DNA of 64,000 bases from Nitrospirota bacterium (GCA_030645475.1 JAUSMA010000069.1:434001-498000), one strand, 5' to 3'. Shown: positions 45,829 to 56,782, counted from the first letter of the stretch. Notes: generated by a model from the letters alone, not told the origin. A program made the numbers and translations.

Positions 45829-45839
45829 AGCGTTGATTT

Positions 45840-46757
45840 ATGGAGGTTTTTCGACATCTCCCGGTCATGTCAGAAGAGGTCCTGTTTTGGCTCATTCGAG
45901 AGGATAGCCGAGTCTATCTTGACTGTACAGTGGGGTACAGTGGGCATGCTGAAAAGCTTCTTGAATCAAGCAGTTCGAACTCCAGACTTATCGGCCTTGA
46001 TCGCGATGCGGTCGCCATTGCAGCCAGCCGGGAACGGCTCGTTCGATTCGGCGACCGTGTACACCTCATCCATGGGCACTTTGTGGAACTGAAACAGCAT
46101 CTTGCTGCCAGTGGCATTAGCCAGGTCGATGGAATTCTGTTCGATCTTGGCGTGTCGTCCCCGCAGTTGGACGAAGCGACTCGTGGGTTTAGTTTTCAGG
46201 GGGACGGCCCATTAGACATGCGCATGGATCAATCGAAAAGTGGAACGGCAGCTGACCTGATCAATCAATGGTCGGAAGCGGAAATGGCCGACGTGATTTT
46301 TCAATTCGGAGAAGAGCGGTTTTCTCGGCGCATTGCACGTGCCATTGTCAGCGCGCGTGAACGTCGTCCTTTGTCGACGACGAAGGAGTTGGTCTCTGCG
46401 ATCGAGGGCGCTGTCCCTGCGAGTTATCGGCATGGGCGTCTCCATTGCGCGACCCGTACGTTTCAGGCCATTCGTATTGCCGTTAACCAGGAGCTCGACT
46501 GTCTCGAGCCGGCATTGCGCGACGCGGTGGATGTCTTGTCTCCGGGCGGACGTCTTTGCGTGATTTCATTTCATTCGCTCGAAGATCGAATTGTGAAGCA
46601 TACGTTTCGGGCCCTTTCCGGCAAGGAGGATCCTTTGTTGGAGGTGCTCACGAAGAGACCGCAGGTTGCGACCAAGAAAGAATCAGACAGAAATCCTCGG
46701 TCGCGCAGTGCCAAGCTGCGGGCCGCCCAGCGGGTCTCCAAGGAGGGTCATTCATGA
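45840..46757 (+). CDS. rsmH: 16S rRNA m4C1402 methyltransferase RsmH (MraW)
   Basis: A 305-residue SAM-dependent methyltransferase that modifies C1402 of 16S rRNA in the decoding centre. Family marks are HLPVMSEEVLFWL, the SAM site DCTVGYSGHAEKLLE, DLGVSSPQLDEATRGFSF, MRMDQ and the C-terminal SFHSLEDRIVKHTF with RNPRSRSAKLRAA. It is the first gene of the dcw cluster, where mraZ normally precedes it. The stop overlaps ftsL (ATGA). Confidence 0.95.
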   Translation: MEVFRHLPVMSEEVLFWLIREDSRVYLDCTVGYSGHAEKLLESSSSNSRLIGLDRDAVAIAASRERLVRFGDRVHLIHGHFVELKQHLAASGISQVDGILFDLGVSSPQLDEATRGFSFQGDGPLDMRMDQSKSGTAADLINQWSEAEMADVIFQFGEERFSRRIARAIVSARERRPLSTTKELVSAIEGAVPASYRHGRLHCATRTFQAIRIAVNQELDCLEPALRDAVDVLSPGGRLCVISFHSLEDRIVKHTFRALSGKEDPLLEVLTKRPQVATKKESDRNPRSRSAKLRAAQRVSKEGHS

Positions 46758-47089
46758 AGACGCTCACGATTATCGCCGGTGTGATGTTGGTCTTCGTGTT
46801 TGTGTGGGAACGGGTCGATGTCGTTCGGTTGGGTTATCAGATCGAACGATCGAAGAGTCAGAAAATATTGCTGGAGCGGGAGCGGGATCAGCTGCAAGTA
46901 AAAGTGTCTTCGCTGGCGGCTCCGGAGCGGATCGCGAAGCTGGCGACGGAGAAGTTGGGGTTAGTTCCGCCGCAGCAGGGGCAAGTGTTGATGGTGCATC
47001 AGCCTGGAAGCGCTCCGGGGCTGGCGCGTCCGTCAAGTGAGCCGGTTCGTTTGGCGCGGCATATGGCCGCTGGGGGGGTGAACGAGTGA
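46754..47089 (+). CDS. ftsL: Cell-division protein FtsL
   Basis: A 111-residue bitopic protein: one N-terminal transmembrane helix (TIIAGVMLVFVFVWERV), then a periplasmic leucine-zipper-like coiled coil (QIERSKSQKILLERERDQLQ and following). FtsL binds FtsB and FtsQ and controls septal synthesis by FtsWI. It is identified by size, topology and its place between rsmH and ftsI; the sequence itself is weakly conserved. ATGA overlap upstream and GTGA overlap downstream give tight coupling. Confidence 0.85.
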   Translation: MKTLTIIAGVMLVFVFVWERVDVVRLGYQIERSKSQKILLERERDQLQVKVSSLAAPERIAKLATEKLGLVPPQQGQVLMVHQPGSAPGLARPSSEPVRLARHMAAGGVNE

Positions 47090-48804
47090 CTGCCGGGCCT
47101 TCTCGCGGGCGTCGCTATGTGCTGCTGCTGCTGTTTCTCTGCGGGTTCAGCGTGATTGTGTTTCGATTGGTCACGCTCCAAGTGCTTCAGGCTGCAGAAC
47201 TCACGGCCAAAGCCGATCGGCAACATCAAAAGACGGTGTCATTCGAAGGCGCGCGAGGCACGGTATCGGATCGGCACGGCAAAGTGCTGGCGATGAATGT
47301 GGAGGTGCCGTCCGTGTTCGGTGTCCCTACGTCGTTGGAAAGCCCGGCGACCGTCGCCCGCCATCTTTCTCCGGTGCTCCATATTCGAACTGGTGAGCTG
47401 GAGAAGAAGCTGCGCCAAGATAAGAGTTTTGTCTGGTTGGCGAGAAAGCTCGAGCCTGAGCAGGGCCGCCGTCTAGAGCAGATGTCGTTAGATGGGATCG
47501 GTGTGGTGATGGAGGGGCGACGGTTCTATCCCAAGGGTCCGTTGCTGGCTCATGTCCTTGGATTTTCCGGAATGGATGGGCAGGGGCTCGAGGGGCTCGA
47601 GCGCCGATACGATTCGCAGCTGCATGGGGAGAAGCGCGTGACCGTCCTGCAGCGCGATGCATTGGGGCGCACGGTGTTTCCGAAGGGCGTGACGGAGCAA
47701 GTGCCGACACCGGGACATGCTCTGACGCTGACCATCGACGAAGTGATCCAGTACATCGCCGAAAAAGAACTCGAAGAAGCGGTCTTTCATGCCCGTGCGA
47801 AGTCCGGGACGATCATTGTCATGGAGCCTCAGACCGGCGCGATTCTCGCGATGGCGGTCAGTCCTCGGTTCGATCCAAACGTCGTCGCCAAGTTGACGCC
47901 CGATCGGTGGCGCAATCGTGCGTTGACGGATACGTACGAGCCTGGGTCGACGATGAAAGTCGTCGTGGCGGCCGCGGCGCTTGAGGAAAAGGTGATGACT
48001 CCCGGCACGATGGTGTTCGGTGAAAACGGCCATATGGTGATCGCGAACACGACGATTCATGACCATGAAAAACTGGGGTGGATCACGTTTTCTGAAGTGA
48101 TTCAAAAGTCCAGCAACATCGGTGCGGCTAAAACCGGAATGGCCCTCGGCGATCAGCGGCTCTACCGCTACCTTCAAGGGTTCGGGTTCGGTCAACGGAC
48201 GGAAATCGATCTCCCTGGTGAAGTGAGCGGACTCTTGAAGGCTCCCAAAGATTGGGGCCGTCGATCGGTGGCGTCAATTTCGATGGGACAGGAAGTCGGG
48301 GTGACAGCGCTCCAGATGGTCTCGGCATTGTCGACCCTTGCCAATGGGGGTGTGATGATGAAGCCCTATGTGGTGTCCGAGCTTCGCGATGCGAAGGGTC
48401 ATGTGCTGAAGGAGGTCCTTCCGCAAGTGAAGCGGCGCGTCGTCTCACCGGACACGGCATGGATGATGACGACGATGATGGAAGGTGTTGTGACGAATGG
48501 GACGGGGGCGAAGGCGGCCATTCCCGGATTTCGCGTGGCCGGTAAAACCGGGACCGCGCAAAAAATCGATCCGCGAACCGGCGCCTATTCCTCTACGCAG
48601 TTTGTCGGGTCGTTTGTCGGGTATGTGCCGGCGGAGTCTCCACGGTTGGCGATGATTGTGGTCATCGATGAACCTCAGGGCGAGGCCTGGGGCGGGACCG
48701 TCGCCGCGCCCGTATTTCGGCGGGTAGGCGAGCAGGTGCTCAATTATCTTGGCGTGTCCAGGGAGGACACGGTGAAGATCGCATTGGCGGCAAGGGACAA
48801 CTAA
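47086..48804 (+). CDS. ftsI: Peptidoglycan transpeptidase FtsI (PBP3)
   Basis: A 572-residue class B penicillin-binding protein that cross-links septal peptidoglycan. One N-terminal transmembrane helix (YVLLLLFLCGFSVIVFRL) is followed by the pedestal domain and the transpeptidase domain with catalytic Ser in GSTMKV (SxxK), SSN in KSSNIG (SxN) and KTGTAQ (KTG). The length is normal for PBP3. It works with FtsW encoded downstream. Confidence 0.95.
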   Translation: MTAGPSRGRRYVLLLLFLCGFSVIVFRLVTLQVLQAAELTAKADRQHQKTVSFEGARGTVSDRHGKVLAMNVEVPSVFGVPTSLESPATVARHLSPVLHIRTGELEKKLRQDKSFVWLARKLEPEQGRRLEQMSLDGIGVVMEGRRFYPKGPLLAHVLGFSGMDGQGLEGLERRYDSQLHGEKRVTVLQRDALGRTVFPKGVTEQVPTPGHALTLTIDEVIQYIAEKELEEAVFHARAKSGTIIVMEPQTGAILAMAVSPRFDPNVVAKLTPDRWRNRALTDTYEPGSTMKVVVAAAALEEKVMTPGTMVFGENGHMVIANTTIHDHEKLGWITFSEVIQKSSNIGAAKTGMALGDQRLYRYLQGFGFGQRTEIDLPGEVSGLLKAPKDWGRRSVASISMGQEVGVTALQMVSALSTLANGGVMMKPYVVSELRDAKGHVLKEVLPQVKRRVVSPDTAWMMTTMMEGVVTNGTGAKAAIPGFRVAGKTGTAQKIDPRTGAYSSTQFVGSFVGYVPAESPRLAMIVVIDEPQGEAWGGTVAAPVFRRVGEQVLNYLGVSREDTVKIALAARDN

Positions 48805-48810
48805 GAGGCT

Positions 48811-50328
48811 ATGGCGCGAGATCTTCTCACTGTCACGCAGTTGCTCGCAGCCCTCCATGGGCATGTTGAGATTCAGGAGCAGCGAGGCGATGTGAATCGT
48901 CCGGTGCATGGGATCGTGGACGATTCGCGGGCCGTGACCGGTGGGAGCCTTTTTGTTGCCGTCAAGGGTGAGCGCGTTGATGGGCACGATTTTGTCGAGC
49001 AGGCGATCAGGGCCGGAGCTGGTGCGGTGATTGTGCAGGCGGCCGTGGCATCCGGGTCGGTGCCGTTCGTGCGGGTGGCTGATTCGCGCAAGGCGCTCGG
49101 TCTTCTCGGCAGCCGGTTTTATGGCGATCCCTCCGCCCGTCTGAAGATGATTGGCGTGACCGGCACGAACGGGAAGACGACGACCACCTACATTTGCAAA
49201 TCGCTCCTGGAAGGGATCGGTCGACGGGTGGGGTTGATCGGCACGGTGGGATATCAGATCGGGCAGGAGATATTCCCTGCTTCTCACACGACGCCAGGCG
49301 CGCTCGACCTACAGCAGTTGTTGGCGAAGATGGTCGAGGCTGGGCTCAATGCCGCAGTCATGGAAGTGTCGTCCCATGCCCTCGCGCTAGACCGGACCTC
49401 GGGCTGCGAGTATGACGTGGCGGTCTTTACGAACCTTACGCAGGATCACCTCGATTTTCATCATACGATGGACGAGTATTATGAGGCGAAGTTGCGACTG
49501 TTCACGGGATTGGCCGGAGGGCAGAAAGTCGGGAAGCGCGCCATCGTCAATTTGGACGACCCTCGTGGACAGGCGATCCAGGCGGCTTGTCCCGTGCCGG
49601 TTTGGGGTTATGCCATTCAGAATCAGGCCGATCTCAAGGCGGAACGAGTGCGTCTTTCGCTTGCCGGGACGACCTTCACCGCGGCCACTCCGAGCGGAAC
49701 GTTCAAGGTCGAAAGCCGGTTGGTCGGAGAGCACAACGTGTACAACTTGCTGGCGGCGATCGGCGTGGCGTTGCACGACGGGGCCACGATCGATCAAATC
49801 CGCGAGGCAACGGCACATATCGCCAATGTCCCGGGACGATTCGAGCGGGTCTCTTCCGGGCAAGACTTTACTGTCGTCGTCGACTATGCCCATACGGACG
49901 ATGCACTCGTTCGGCTACTCACGGCAGCGCAGGCCTTGAAGACTGATCGAATCATTACGGTATTCGGCTGTGGTGGTGATCGGGACCGGGGGAAGCGGCC
50001 CAAGATGGGGCGTGCCGCCGTGGAATACAGCGATGTGGTGGTGCTGACGTCCGATAACCCTCGAACCGAAGACCCGATGGCGATCCTCCGCGAAGTCGAG
50101 GTCGGCGTGCGCGAGGCGCTCGTGCACCGTAGCCATGTGCAATATCGCTTGGTGCCCGACCGCCGTGAGGCGATCGGCGCAGCCATTCGTGAGGCGCATC
50201 GTGGCGATATGGTGCTCATTGCCGGTAAGGGGCATGAAGACTATCAAATTGTCGGCACCAAGAAGTTTCATTTTGACGATCGTGAGGTGGCTCGCGAAGC
50301 GATTCAGCAATTGCAGGATTGCGCGTGA
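48811..50328 (+). CDS. murE: UDP-MurNAc-tripeptide synthetase MurE
   Basis: A 505-residue Mur ligase that adds the third amino acid. The ATP loop is GVTGTNGKTTTTYI and the catalytic segments SHTTPGALDLQQLL and SSHALALDRTSGCEYDVAVF follow. The substrate motif DNPR (TSDNPRTEDP) marks meso-diaminopimelate specificity, in line with a Gram-negative wall. It starts 6 nt after ftsI and overlaps the murF frame. Confidence 0.95.
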   Translation: MARDLLTVTQLLAALHGHVEIQEQRGDVNRPVHGIVDDSRAVTGGSLFVAVKGERVDGHDFVEQAIRAGAGAVIVQAAVASGSVPFVRVADSRKALGLLGSRFYGDPSARLKMIGVTGTNGKTTTTYICKSLLEGIGRRVGLIGTVGYQIGQEIFPASHTTPGALDLQQLLAKMVEAGLNAAVMEVSSHALALDRTSGCEYDVAVFTNLTQDHLDFHHTMDEYYEAKLRLFTGLAGGQKVGKRAIVNLDDPRGQAIQAACPVPVWGYAIQNQADLKAERVRLSLAGTTFTAATPSGTFKVESRLVGEHNVYNLLAAIGVALHDGATIDQIREATAHIANVPGRFERVSSGQDFTVVVDYAHTDDALVRLLTAAQALKTDRIITVFGCGGDRDRGKRPKMGRAAVEYSDVVVLTSDNPRTEDPMAILREVEVGVREALVHRSHVQYRLVPDRREAIGAAIREAHRGDMVLIAGKGHEDYQIVGTKKFHFDDREVAREAIQQLQDCA

Positions 50329-50369
50329 AAGTCCAGGCCACGATCGAGGGCGCACAGGATGAGGAATTA

Positions 50370-51824
50370 ATGGGACTCTTTACGGTCGAGGAATTACGAG
50401 AAGTCATCAGCGTGAAAGTCCTTGCGGGACAGGACTCGTCATCGGGCAAGCGCCCGATCAGACAGATTACGACGGATTCGCGATCCATTCGCCGCGGCGA
50501 TCTCTTTGTCGCGCTCAGGGGCGAGCAATTCGACGGCCATGATTTTGTCCCGGCCGTCCTTGCGCAAGGCGCGGCTGGAGCGATCGTGCATGATGAGTAT
50601 CGCCTTCCGCCAAGTTCTGCAGCGGTTCGACGAATCGAGGGACGGCCTGCGCCATTTCTCTTCGGCGTGCGCGATCCGCTGTTTGCCTACCAGCAGTTGG
50701 CGACGCATCATCGCAGCCGGTTCAATATTCCCGTCGTGGCGGTGACTGGAAGCAACGGCAAGACGACGACGAAAGAGATGGTGGCGGCGGTCTTGGCGCA
50801 ACGGTGGCCGGTGTTGAAGACCGAGGGGAATTTCAATAATCGGATCGGCGTGCCCTTTACCCTGTTTCGACTGACGGCTCGCCATCAAGCGGCTGTGATT
50901 GAGATGGGTGTGGATCAGCAGGGGCAGACGACGAGGCTCTGCGAAATCGTCAGGCCCACGATCGGACTCATCACCAATATCGGCCCCGATCACCTCGAGT
51001 TCTTCGGCAGCATGGAAGGATCGGCGCAGGCCAAGGCGGAACTGTTGGACCAGCTTCCGGCCGATGGCACGGCGATTTTGAACGCAGACGACCCCTACTT
51101 CGACTATCTCGCATCGCGGGCGCAATGCCGAGTGATGTCGTTTGGATTTTCGGAAATGGCCGATGTCCGTGCAAGCGGGGTCACGTCCGATGTTCGCCAG
51201 GGCACGACCTTTCGCTTGCACCTCCCTGGAAAGAGCCGTCCCGTGACTGCACGAATCAAGGTGCATGGAACGCACAACGTGACCAATGCGCTTGCCGCCG
51301 CCGCGGTGGGTGCGGCGTTGAACCTGTCCGGTTCGATGATTGTCCAGGGACTCGGTCGATTCCGTCCTGCCGCGATGCGATCGCAGGTGGTGACCCATCA
51401 TGGCGTTCATATTATCAACGATTGCTACAATGCCAATCCTGCTTCGATGAAAGCCGCACTTCAGTTGCTGGCACAGTGGAGCCCGGCGCGTGAACGGATT
51501 GCCGTGCTGGGAGACATGCTCGAACTCGGATCTGAGACAGGCCAGCTGCATCGGGAGGTTGGACAGTTTCTTGCCACGCAGGGGCTGTCGCGGTTGATCG
51601 TCTGTGGCCCCTTGGGTCGGAAGATCGCGGATGGGGCCAGGCAGGGCGGGATGGCAGGTTCGCAGATCGACGAAGTAGCCGATGCGGGAGCCGCTGCTGA
51701 TTTCCTCAAGAAGACCGTGAGGCAGGGCGATGTGGTGTTAGTGAAGGCCTCCCGCGGCATGAAGATGGAGCAGGTGGTGCAGGTATTGACGGGGATGAGG
51801 GCGGTTATCAAACAGGCGTCGTAA
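50370..51824 (+). CDS. murF: UDP-MurNAc-pentapeptide synthetase MurF
   Basis: A 484-residue Mur ligase that adds D-Ala-D-Ala. The ATP motif TGSNGKTTTKEMV and NFNNRIGVPFTLFRL are diagnostic, as is the late NDCYNANPASMKAAL segment. I chose ATG 50370 (MGLFTVEELRE), preceded by GAGGA; a GTG at 50325 overlapping the murE stop is the alternative and adds 15 residues. Confidence 0.95.
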   Translation: MGLFTVEELREVISVKVLAGQDSSSGKRPIRQITTDSRSIRRGDLFVALRGEQFDGHDFVPAVLAQGAAGAIVHDEYRLPPSSAAVRRIEGRPAPFLFGVRDPLFAYQQLATHHRSRFNIPVVAVTGSNGKTTTKEMVAAVLAQRWPVLKTEGNFNNRIGVPFTLFRLTARHQAAVIEMGVDQQGQTTRLCEIVRPTIGLITNIGPDHLEFFGSMEGSAQAKAELLDQLPADGTAILNADDPYFDYLASRAQCRVMSFGFSEMADVRASGVTSDVRQGTTFRLHLPGKSRPVTARIKVHGTHNVTNALAAAAVGAALNLSGSMIVQGLGRFRPAAMRSQVVTHHGVHIINDCYNANPASMKAALQLLAQWSPARERIAVLGDMLELGSETGQLHREVGQFLATQGLSRLIVCGPLGRKIADGARQGGMAGSQIDEVADAGAAADFLKKTVRQGDVVLVKASRGMKMEQVVQVLTGMRAVIKQAS

Positions 51825-51889
51825 GAAGTCGGCGTCCATTTTGGTAAGAGTCGGTCAGGCAGATAAGTCTCTTTTAAGGTAAAGACGGC

Positions 51890-52966
51890 ATGCTCTATAA
51901 CTGGCTGTATCCGCTTCATACGGACTATTCGTTCCTAAACGTGTTTCGCTATCTGAGCTTCCGGATCATCTATGCGGCCGTGACCGCGTTCTTGATCGCC
52001 TTTGTGCTGGCTCCCTGGGTGATCAGGAAGTTACAGGAAATTAAGCTCGGTCAGCAGATCCGCAACGACGGTCCCAAGAGTCACCTGGCGAAGAGCGGGA
52101 CACCCACCATGGGCGGGATCCTCATCCTTTTCGCGGTGGTCCTCTCGACGCTGCTCTGGGCGGATATCGCGAAGCCCTACGTCTGGCTGGTGCTCGCGGC
52201 CACGCTGGGGTTCGGGGCGATCGGATTTGCCGACGACTATCTCAAGTTCATCAAGTCACAATCGAAGGGGCTGTCGGTGGGGCAGAAGTTCACGGCGCAA
52301 GTGGCGGTGGCCTTGGGGATTGCGTTGGTCCTCTATTTCCTGCCTGGTTATACCACCAAGCTCAGTATTCCATTTTTCAAGAATGTCGTGCCGGATCTCG
52401 GCTGGCTCTATATCGGCTTTGCCGTGTTGGTCATTGTCGGGAGTTCCAATGCGGTCAATCTGACTGATGGTCTCGATGGGCTCGCGATCGGGCCTGTCAT
52501 GATTGCGGCGCTGGCCTATACAATTGTGGCCTATGTCGCGGGCCATCGATTGATGTCGGACTATCTGCTGATTCAGCACATCGAAGGGGCCGGCGAACTG
52601 GCGGTCTTTACCGCTTCGATCCTGGGGGCGAGTCTGGGATTCCTCTGGTTCAATACCTACCCGGCTACCGTGTTCATGGGGGATGTCGGATCACTTCCGC
52701 TGGGAGCGGCGTTGGGCACGGTTGCAGTGATCAGTAAGCACGAGTTGCTGCTGTTGATGGTCGGCGGCGTGTTTGTGATCGAAGCGGTCTCGGTGATTTT
52801 CCAGGTCATCTCGTTCAAGTCGCGCGGGAAACGTATTTTTCTCATGGCGCCCATCCATCATCACTTTGAGATGAAAGGGTGGGAGGAGCCCAAGGTTGTG
52901 GTGCGTTTGTGGATCATCGCCATCCTGTTGGCCTTATTGAGTTTGAGCACCTTGAAACTCCGGTGA
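51890..52966 (+). CDS. mraY: Phospho-MurNAc-pentapeptide translocase MraY
   Basis: A 358-residue integral membrane enzyme with about ten transmembrane helices. It transfers phospho-MurNAc-pentapeptide to undecaprenyl phosphate, giving lipid I. Motifs are [24 protein letters not shown] (metal-binding Asp pair), [12 protein letters not shown] and the [11 protein letters not shown] loop. It follows murF by 65 nt, the largest gap in the run rsmH-ftsA. Confidence 0.95.
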   Translation: MLYNWLYPLHTDYSFLNVFRYLSFRIIYAAVTAFLIAFVLAPWVIRKLQEIKLGQQIRNDGPKSHLAKSGTPTMGGILILFAVVLSTLLWADIAKPYVWLVLAATLGFGAIGFADDYLKFIKSQSKGLSVGQKFTAQVAVALGIALVLYFLPGYTTKLSIPFFKNVVPDLGWLYIGFAVLVIVGSSNAVNLTDGLDGLAIGPVMIAALAYTIVAYVAGHRLMSDYLLIQHIEGAGELAVFTASILGASLGFLWFNTYPATVFMGDVGSLPLGAALGTVAVISKHELLLLMVGGVFVIEAVSVIFQVISFKSRGKRIFLMAPIHHHFEMKGWEEPKVVVRLWIIAILLALLSLSTLKLR

Positions 52967-52970
52967 TGGC

Positions 52971-54380
52971 ATGGTGGGAGTAACAGCAGTGGAACTTGCG
53001 GGCGCACGTGTCACGGTCATGGGACTTGCCAGAAGCGGCGTGGCGGCTTGCCGGCTGCTGCAGTTGGCGGGCGCGCGCGTGACGGTAGCCGATCGCAAGG
53101 AGTCGGTGGAGCTGACGGCGATTCTGGGGAGCATCGACCGAGATCACGTCGCGGTGACGGTCGGGGCGCGGTACGAATCCTCGCTCGATGAGGCGGACCT
53201 AGTGGTGATCAGTCCCGGTGTACCTTATCGGCTCGCCTCATTGGAAGCGGTGCGTCGTCGCGGGGTGAAGGTGATCAGCGAATTGGAGCTGGCCTCGCAG
53301 TTCTTCCGGAGCCCGCTTCTGGCGATTACCGGAACCAACGGTAAGAGCACGACCGTGACCTTGATCGGTAAGTTTCTCGCCGAGAGTGGCAAGCGCGCGT
53401 TTGTCGGAGGCAATTTGGGCACCGCCTTGAGCGAAGCGGCGGTAGAAGATCTTCGTGCCAGCCAGGCAGGAAAGCCGAGTCCGTTCGACTACCTCGTCGT
53501 GGAAGTTTCCAGCTTCCAGTTGGAAACGGTCGATCGATTCCATCCCTGGATCGCCGCCCTGCTCAACGTGACGGTCGACCATCAGGATCGATATGAGTCG
53601 CTGGATGAATATGTCGCGGCGAAGCAGCGGATCTTCGAGAATCAAACCGCGTCCGATTTTGCCCTGTTCAACCTCGACGATGACCGTGTGGCATCGTTAC
53701 GACAGCAAGTCCAGGCAAAGCGGTTGGGGTTTACGAAGGCCTCGACGATTGGTGCCGATCTGGATGGGGGTACGTTTCTCGACGGCGACCGGATCGTGAC
53801 GACCGTGACCGGTGTGCGGCAGGAGATTTGTCGCCGAAGCGAGATCCGCATCATCGGCAACCATAACGTGGAGAACGTGATGGCGGCCGCGACCTATGCG
53901 GTGCTGTGCGGCTGTCCGCTCGACGCGATTCGTCGCGTCCTCATGACGTTTCCCGGCCTCGAACATGCGCTTGAAATTGTGCGTGAGCGCCGGGGGGTCC
54001 GGTTTGTGAACGACTCGAAGGGCACGAATGTCGATGCGACGCTCAAAGCGCTGGAGAGTATCGATCAGCCGATTTGGCTCATTGCGGGAGGACGGGATAA
54101 GGGCGGGGACTTTTCTCGATTGGCTCAGGCGGTCGGTCGGCGGGTGAAGCGTGTAATTCTGATCGGAGAAGCGGCGCCACTGATGCGGCGGGCTTGGGAA
54201 GGCGTCGCCACGATGACCGAGGCGGCCACGCTACGGGAGGCTGTGAATTGTGCGGCACAGGGGGCCTCGCAGGGAGACGTCGTCTTGTTGTCTCCGGCCT
54301 GCGCCAGCTTCGACATGTTTGCCGACTATCAAGACCGTGGGCATCAATTCAAGGCATTGGTTCATGCCTTACCGGCGTGA
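52971..54380 (+). CDS. murD: UDP-MurNAc-alanine D-glutamate ligase MurD
   Basis: A 469-residue Mur ligase that adds D-Glu. The N-terminal Rossmann-like domain ([17 protein letters not shown]) binds [18 protein letters not shown] is the ATP loop; [14 protein letters not shown] and [15 protein letters not shown] are later family motifs. Its start lies 4 nt behind mraY. Confidence 0.95.
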   Translation: MVGVTAVELAGARVTVMGLARSGVAACRLLQLAGARVTVADRKESVELTAILGSIDRDHVAVTVGARYESSLDEADLVVISPGVPYRLASLEAVRRRGVKVISELELASQFFRSPLLAITGTNGKSTTVTLIGKFLAESGKRAFVGGNLGTALSEAAVEDLRASQAGKPSPFDYLVVEVSSFQLETVDRFHPWIAALLNVTVDHQDRYESLDEYVAAKQRIFENQTASDFALFNLDDDRVASLRQQVQAKRLGFTKASTIGADLDGGTFLDGDRIVTTVTGVRQEICRRSEIRIIGNHNVENVMAAATYAVLCGCPLDAIRRVLMTFPGLEHALEIVRERRGVRFVNDSKGTNVDATLKALESIDQPIWLIAGGRDKGGDFSRLAQAVGRRVKRVILIGEAAPLMRRAWEGVATMTEAATLREAVNCAAQGASQGDVVLLSPACASFDMFADYQDRGHQFKALVHALPA

Positions 54381-54412
54381 CGTGCCAGGCGAGGGAGGGG
54401 CGGTTCTGAGCA

Positions 54413-55600
54413 ATGGCGCATCGATCAGCGGGGACTTTGGCCCTGCCATGGTCCCAGACCAGCCAACGATCGGGTACGAAGCGGGTGTCGGCGGACTACA
54501 CCCTGCTTGCGGTCACGATGACCTTGGCGTTGGTGGGGCTGGTCATGGTGTTCAGCGCGAGCGCCATCGTGGCGGGCAACCGCTTTCAGGATCCCGGGTT
54601 TTTTCTGAAGCGGCAGGTCGCCTGGCTCGCGTTCGGCTTGCTGCTGATGCACCTCACGTCGCGGATCGATTACCCGCTGTGGAAGAAGCTCTCCATTCCC
54701 ATGTTGTTCGGCATGCTGCTGCTGCTCGTCATGGTGCTGGTGCCGGGGTTGGGTGTGGCGGCCAAAGGGGCACGGCGCTGGTTGCGGTTGGGGCCGATTT
54801 CGATGCAGCCGGCGGAAATGGTCAAGCTTGTCACGGTCATCTATATCGCGGCGTATCTGACCAAAAAAGGGGACAAGATTACGTCGTTTCGCGAGGGGCT
54901 GTTGCCGGCCTTGATCGTGCTCGGACTCCTGAGCGGACTGGTATTGCTGGAACCGGACCTTGGAACGGTCGTCGTGCTTGGACTGGTGACGGTCGGGATG
55001 TGTTTTCTCGCGGGCGCGCGCGTCTCCCATCTATTGACGCTCGGCCTCTGTGCGATCCCGGTCGTCTTGGTGCTGGTCCTTGGGTCCAGTTATCGGCGCC
55101 AACGGCTCATGACCTTTTTGGCTCCCTGGAAGGATGCGGGGGACGCCGGATTTCAAATTACGCAATCGTTCTTGGCCTTTGGCAGCGGTGGCCCATTCGG
55201 CGTGGGGTTGGGAGAGGGCAAGCAGAAGCTCTACTTCCTTCCGGAAGCCCATACGGACTTTGTGCTGGCGCTGGTCGGCGAAGAACTGGGCCTTGTCGGG
55301 ACCGTTACCGTCATTCTTCTCTTTGCAGTATTTGTCTGGCGGGGGTTTCAGATCGCCACGCGAGCGCGGGTGCCCTTTGGCCGCTATTTAGGGATGGGGA
55401 TCACCCTGCTGATCGGAGGCCAGGCTTTAGTGAATGCGGCGGTGGTAACCGGGCTTCTGCCGACGAAGGGACTGACGTTACCGTTCGTCAGTTACGGGGG
55501 CTCGTCGCTCGTCGTCAGTCTGATCGGCGTCGGAGTGCTGCTCAGTATTTCACGAGATCGACATGCCGGCGGGTCTCGCAGTGGGTCGGATCACGAATGA
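54413..55600 (+). CDS. ftsW: Septal peptidoglycan glycosyltransferase FtsW
   Basis: A 395-residue SEDS-family glycosyltransferase with about ten transmembrane helices that polymerises septal glycan with FtsI. Marks are the loop KGARRWLRLGPISMQPAE, HTDFVLALVGEELGL with its conserved acidic residues, and PTKGLTLPFVSYGGSSL. ATG 54413 is 32 nt behind murD. The stop overlaps murG (ATGA). Confidence 0.95.
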   Translation: MAHRSAGTLALPWSQTSQRSGTKRVSADYTLLAVTMTLALVGLVMVFSASAIVAGNRFQDPGFFLKRQVAWLAFGLLLMHLTSRIDYPLWKKLSIPMLFGMLLLLVMVLVPGLGVAAKGARRWLRLGPISMQPAEMVKLVTVIYIAAYLTKKGDKITSFREGLLPALIVLGLLSGLVLLEPDLGTVVVLGLVTVGMCFLAGARVSHLLTLGLCAIPVVLVLVLGSSYRRQRLMTFLAPWKDAGDAGFQITQSFLAFGSGGPFGVGLGEGKQKLYFLPEAHTDFVLALVGEELGLVGTVTVILLFAVFVWRGFQIATRARVPFGRYLGMGITLLIGGQALVNAAVVTGLLPTKGLTLPFVSYGGSSLVVSLIGVGVLLSISRDRHAGGSRSGSDHE

Positions 55601-56715
55601 CGATCGTCATTGCAGCAGGAGGAACCGGTGGCCATTTGTATCCGGCCGTGGCGTTGGCAAGGGAGTTTCTCCGGCGCGATCCCACGATCAAGGTGTTGTT
55701 TGTCGGGACCACGCGGGGACTCGAATCGAAAGTGCTGGCTCACGAGGGATTCGATCTGGCCTTGATCAGTGCCAAGCCGGTCATGGGCAAGGGGCTGTTC
55801 GGGGCGATGACAGGCTTGTGCGCGTTGCCGAAAAGTTTGTGGCAGTGCCTGAGACTGTTGCGAGCGAGAGGGGCTGATCTGGTGATCGGAATCGGCGGCT
55901 ATACGAGTCCGATGGTGCTGCTTGCTGCCGCAATGATCGGGGTGCCACGCGTGATTCTTGAACCGAATGCGAATCCTGGGATGGCAAACAAGGCAGTCGG
56001 GCCGCTCGCACAACGGGTCTTTCTCGCGTTCGAATCGGCAGCTGACTCGTTTACTCGTTCGAAGGTGCGGGTGGTGGGGACTCCGATTCGTCAGGCATTT
56101 CTGGATGGAGTTCAGCAGAGCCAGGAGAGATCGGGACCCTTTCATGTGCTGATTTTCGGCGGGAGTCAGGGGGCAAAGGCGATGAATACTGCAGTGATAG
56201 AAGGATTGCCCGAACTCATGACGCAGTTGCCCACTCTCACGGTGACCCATCAGACCGGCGAGTCCGACCATGCACGAGTGGCTGAGGCTTACCGCCGTGC
56301 CGGCATCGTCGCGGAGGTGACGCCATTTCTCTATGACATGCCTGCGGCATTGCGCCAGGCGGATCTCGTTGTTGCGAGAGCCGGCGCCATGACGGTGGCG
56401 GAGCTCACGACATGCGGCAAGCCGGCCATTCTCATTCCGCTGCCGACCGCCATTTACGACCACCAGATGCGGAATGCCAAGGTGATGGAAGCAGCCGGGG
56501 CCGCAGTGGTCCTCCCGCAAGCTGCGCTCACAGGCGCCCTGCTTGCTCGCACAGTGGTGGCGATTCTTGGAGATCCTGAACGAGTACGGGTCATGGGAAC
56601 GGCAAGTATGGCGATGAGGAAAATCGATGCGGCCGAGGTCATCGTCCGCGAATGCTATGCACTCATGGAGGGCCATCATGATGTCAACCGGTCTGGTGGA
56701 GCGGCAGGAGTTTAA
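55597..56715 (+). CDS. murG: Lipid II-forming N-acetylglucosaminyltransferase MurG
   Basis: A 372-residue GT-B glycosyltransferase that adds GlcNAc to lipid I, giving lipid II. Motifs are [43 protein letters not shown] and [12 protein letters not shown] with the C-terminal KPAILIPLP. The start at ATG 55597 overlaps the ftsW stop. Confidence 0.95.
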   Translation: MTIVIAAGGTGGHLYPAVALAREFLRRDPTIKVLFVGTTRGLESKVLAHEGFDLALISAKPVMGKGLFGAMTGLCALPKSLWQCLRLLRARGADLVIGIGGYTSPMVLLAAAMIGVPRVILEPNANPGMANKAVGPLAQRVFLAFESAADSFTRSKVRVVGTPIRQAFLDGVQQSQERSGPFHVLIFGGSQGAKAMNTAVIEGLPELMTQLPTLTVTHQTGESDHARVAEAYRRAGIVAEVTPFLYDMPAALRQADLVVARAGAMTVAELTTCGKPAILIPLPTAIYDHQMRNAKVMEAAGAAVVLPQAALTGALLARTVVAILGDPERVRVMGTASMAMRKIDAAEVIVRECYALMEGHHDVNRSGGAAGV

Positions 56716-56782
56716 TGGTGCAGGGCAACGTCGGCAGGAACAATCTCCGTATCCACCGGTTGGTGGAGTAAGGCGCGCGCCA

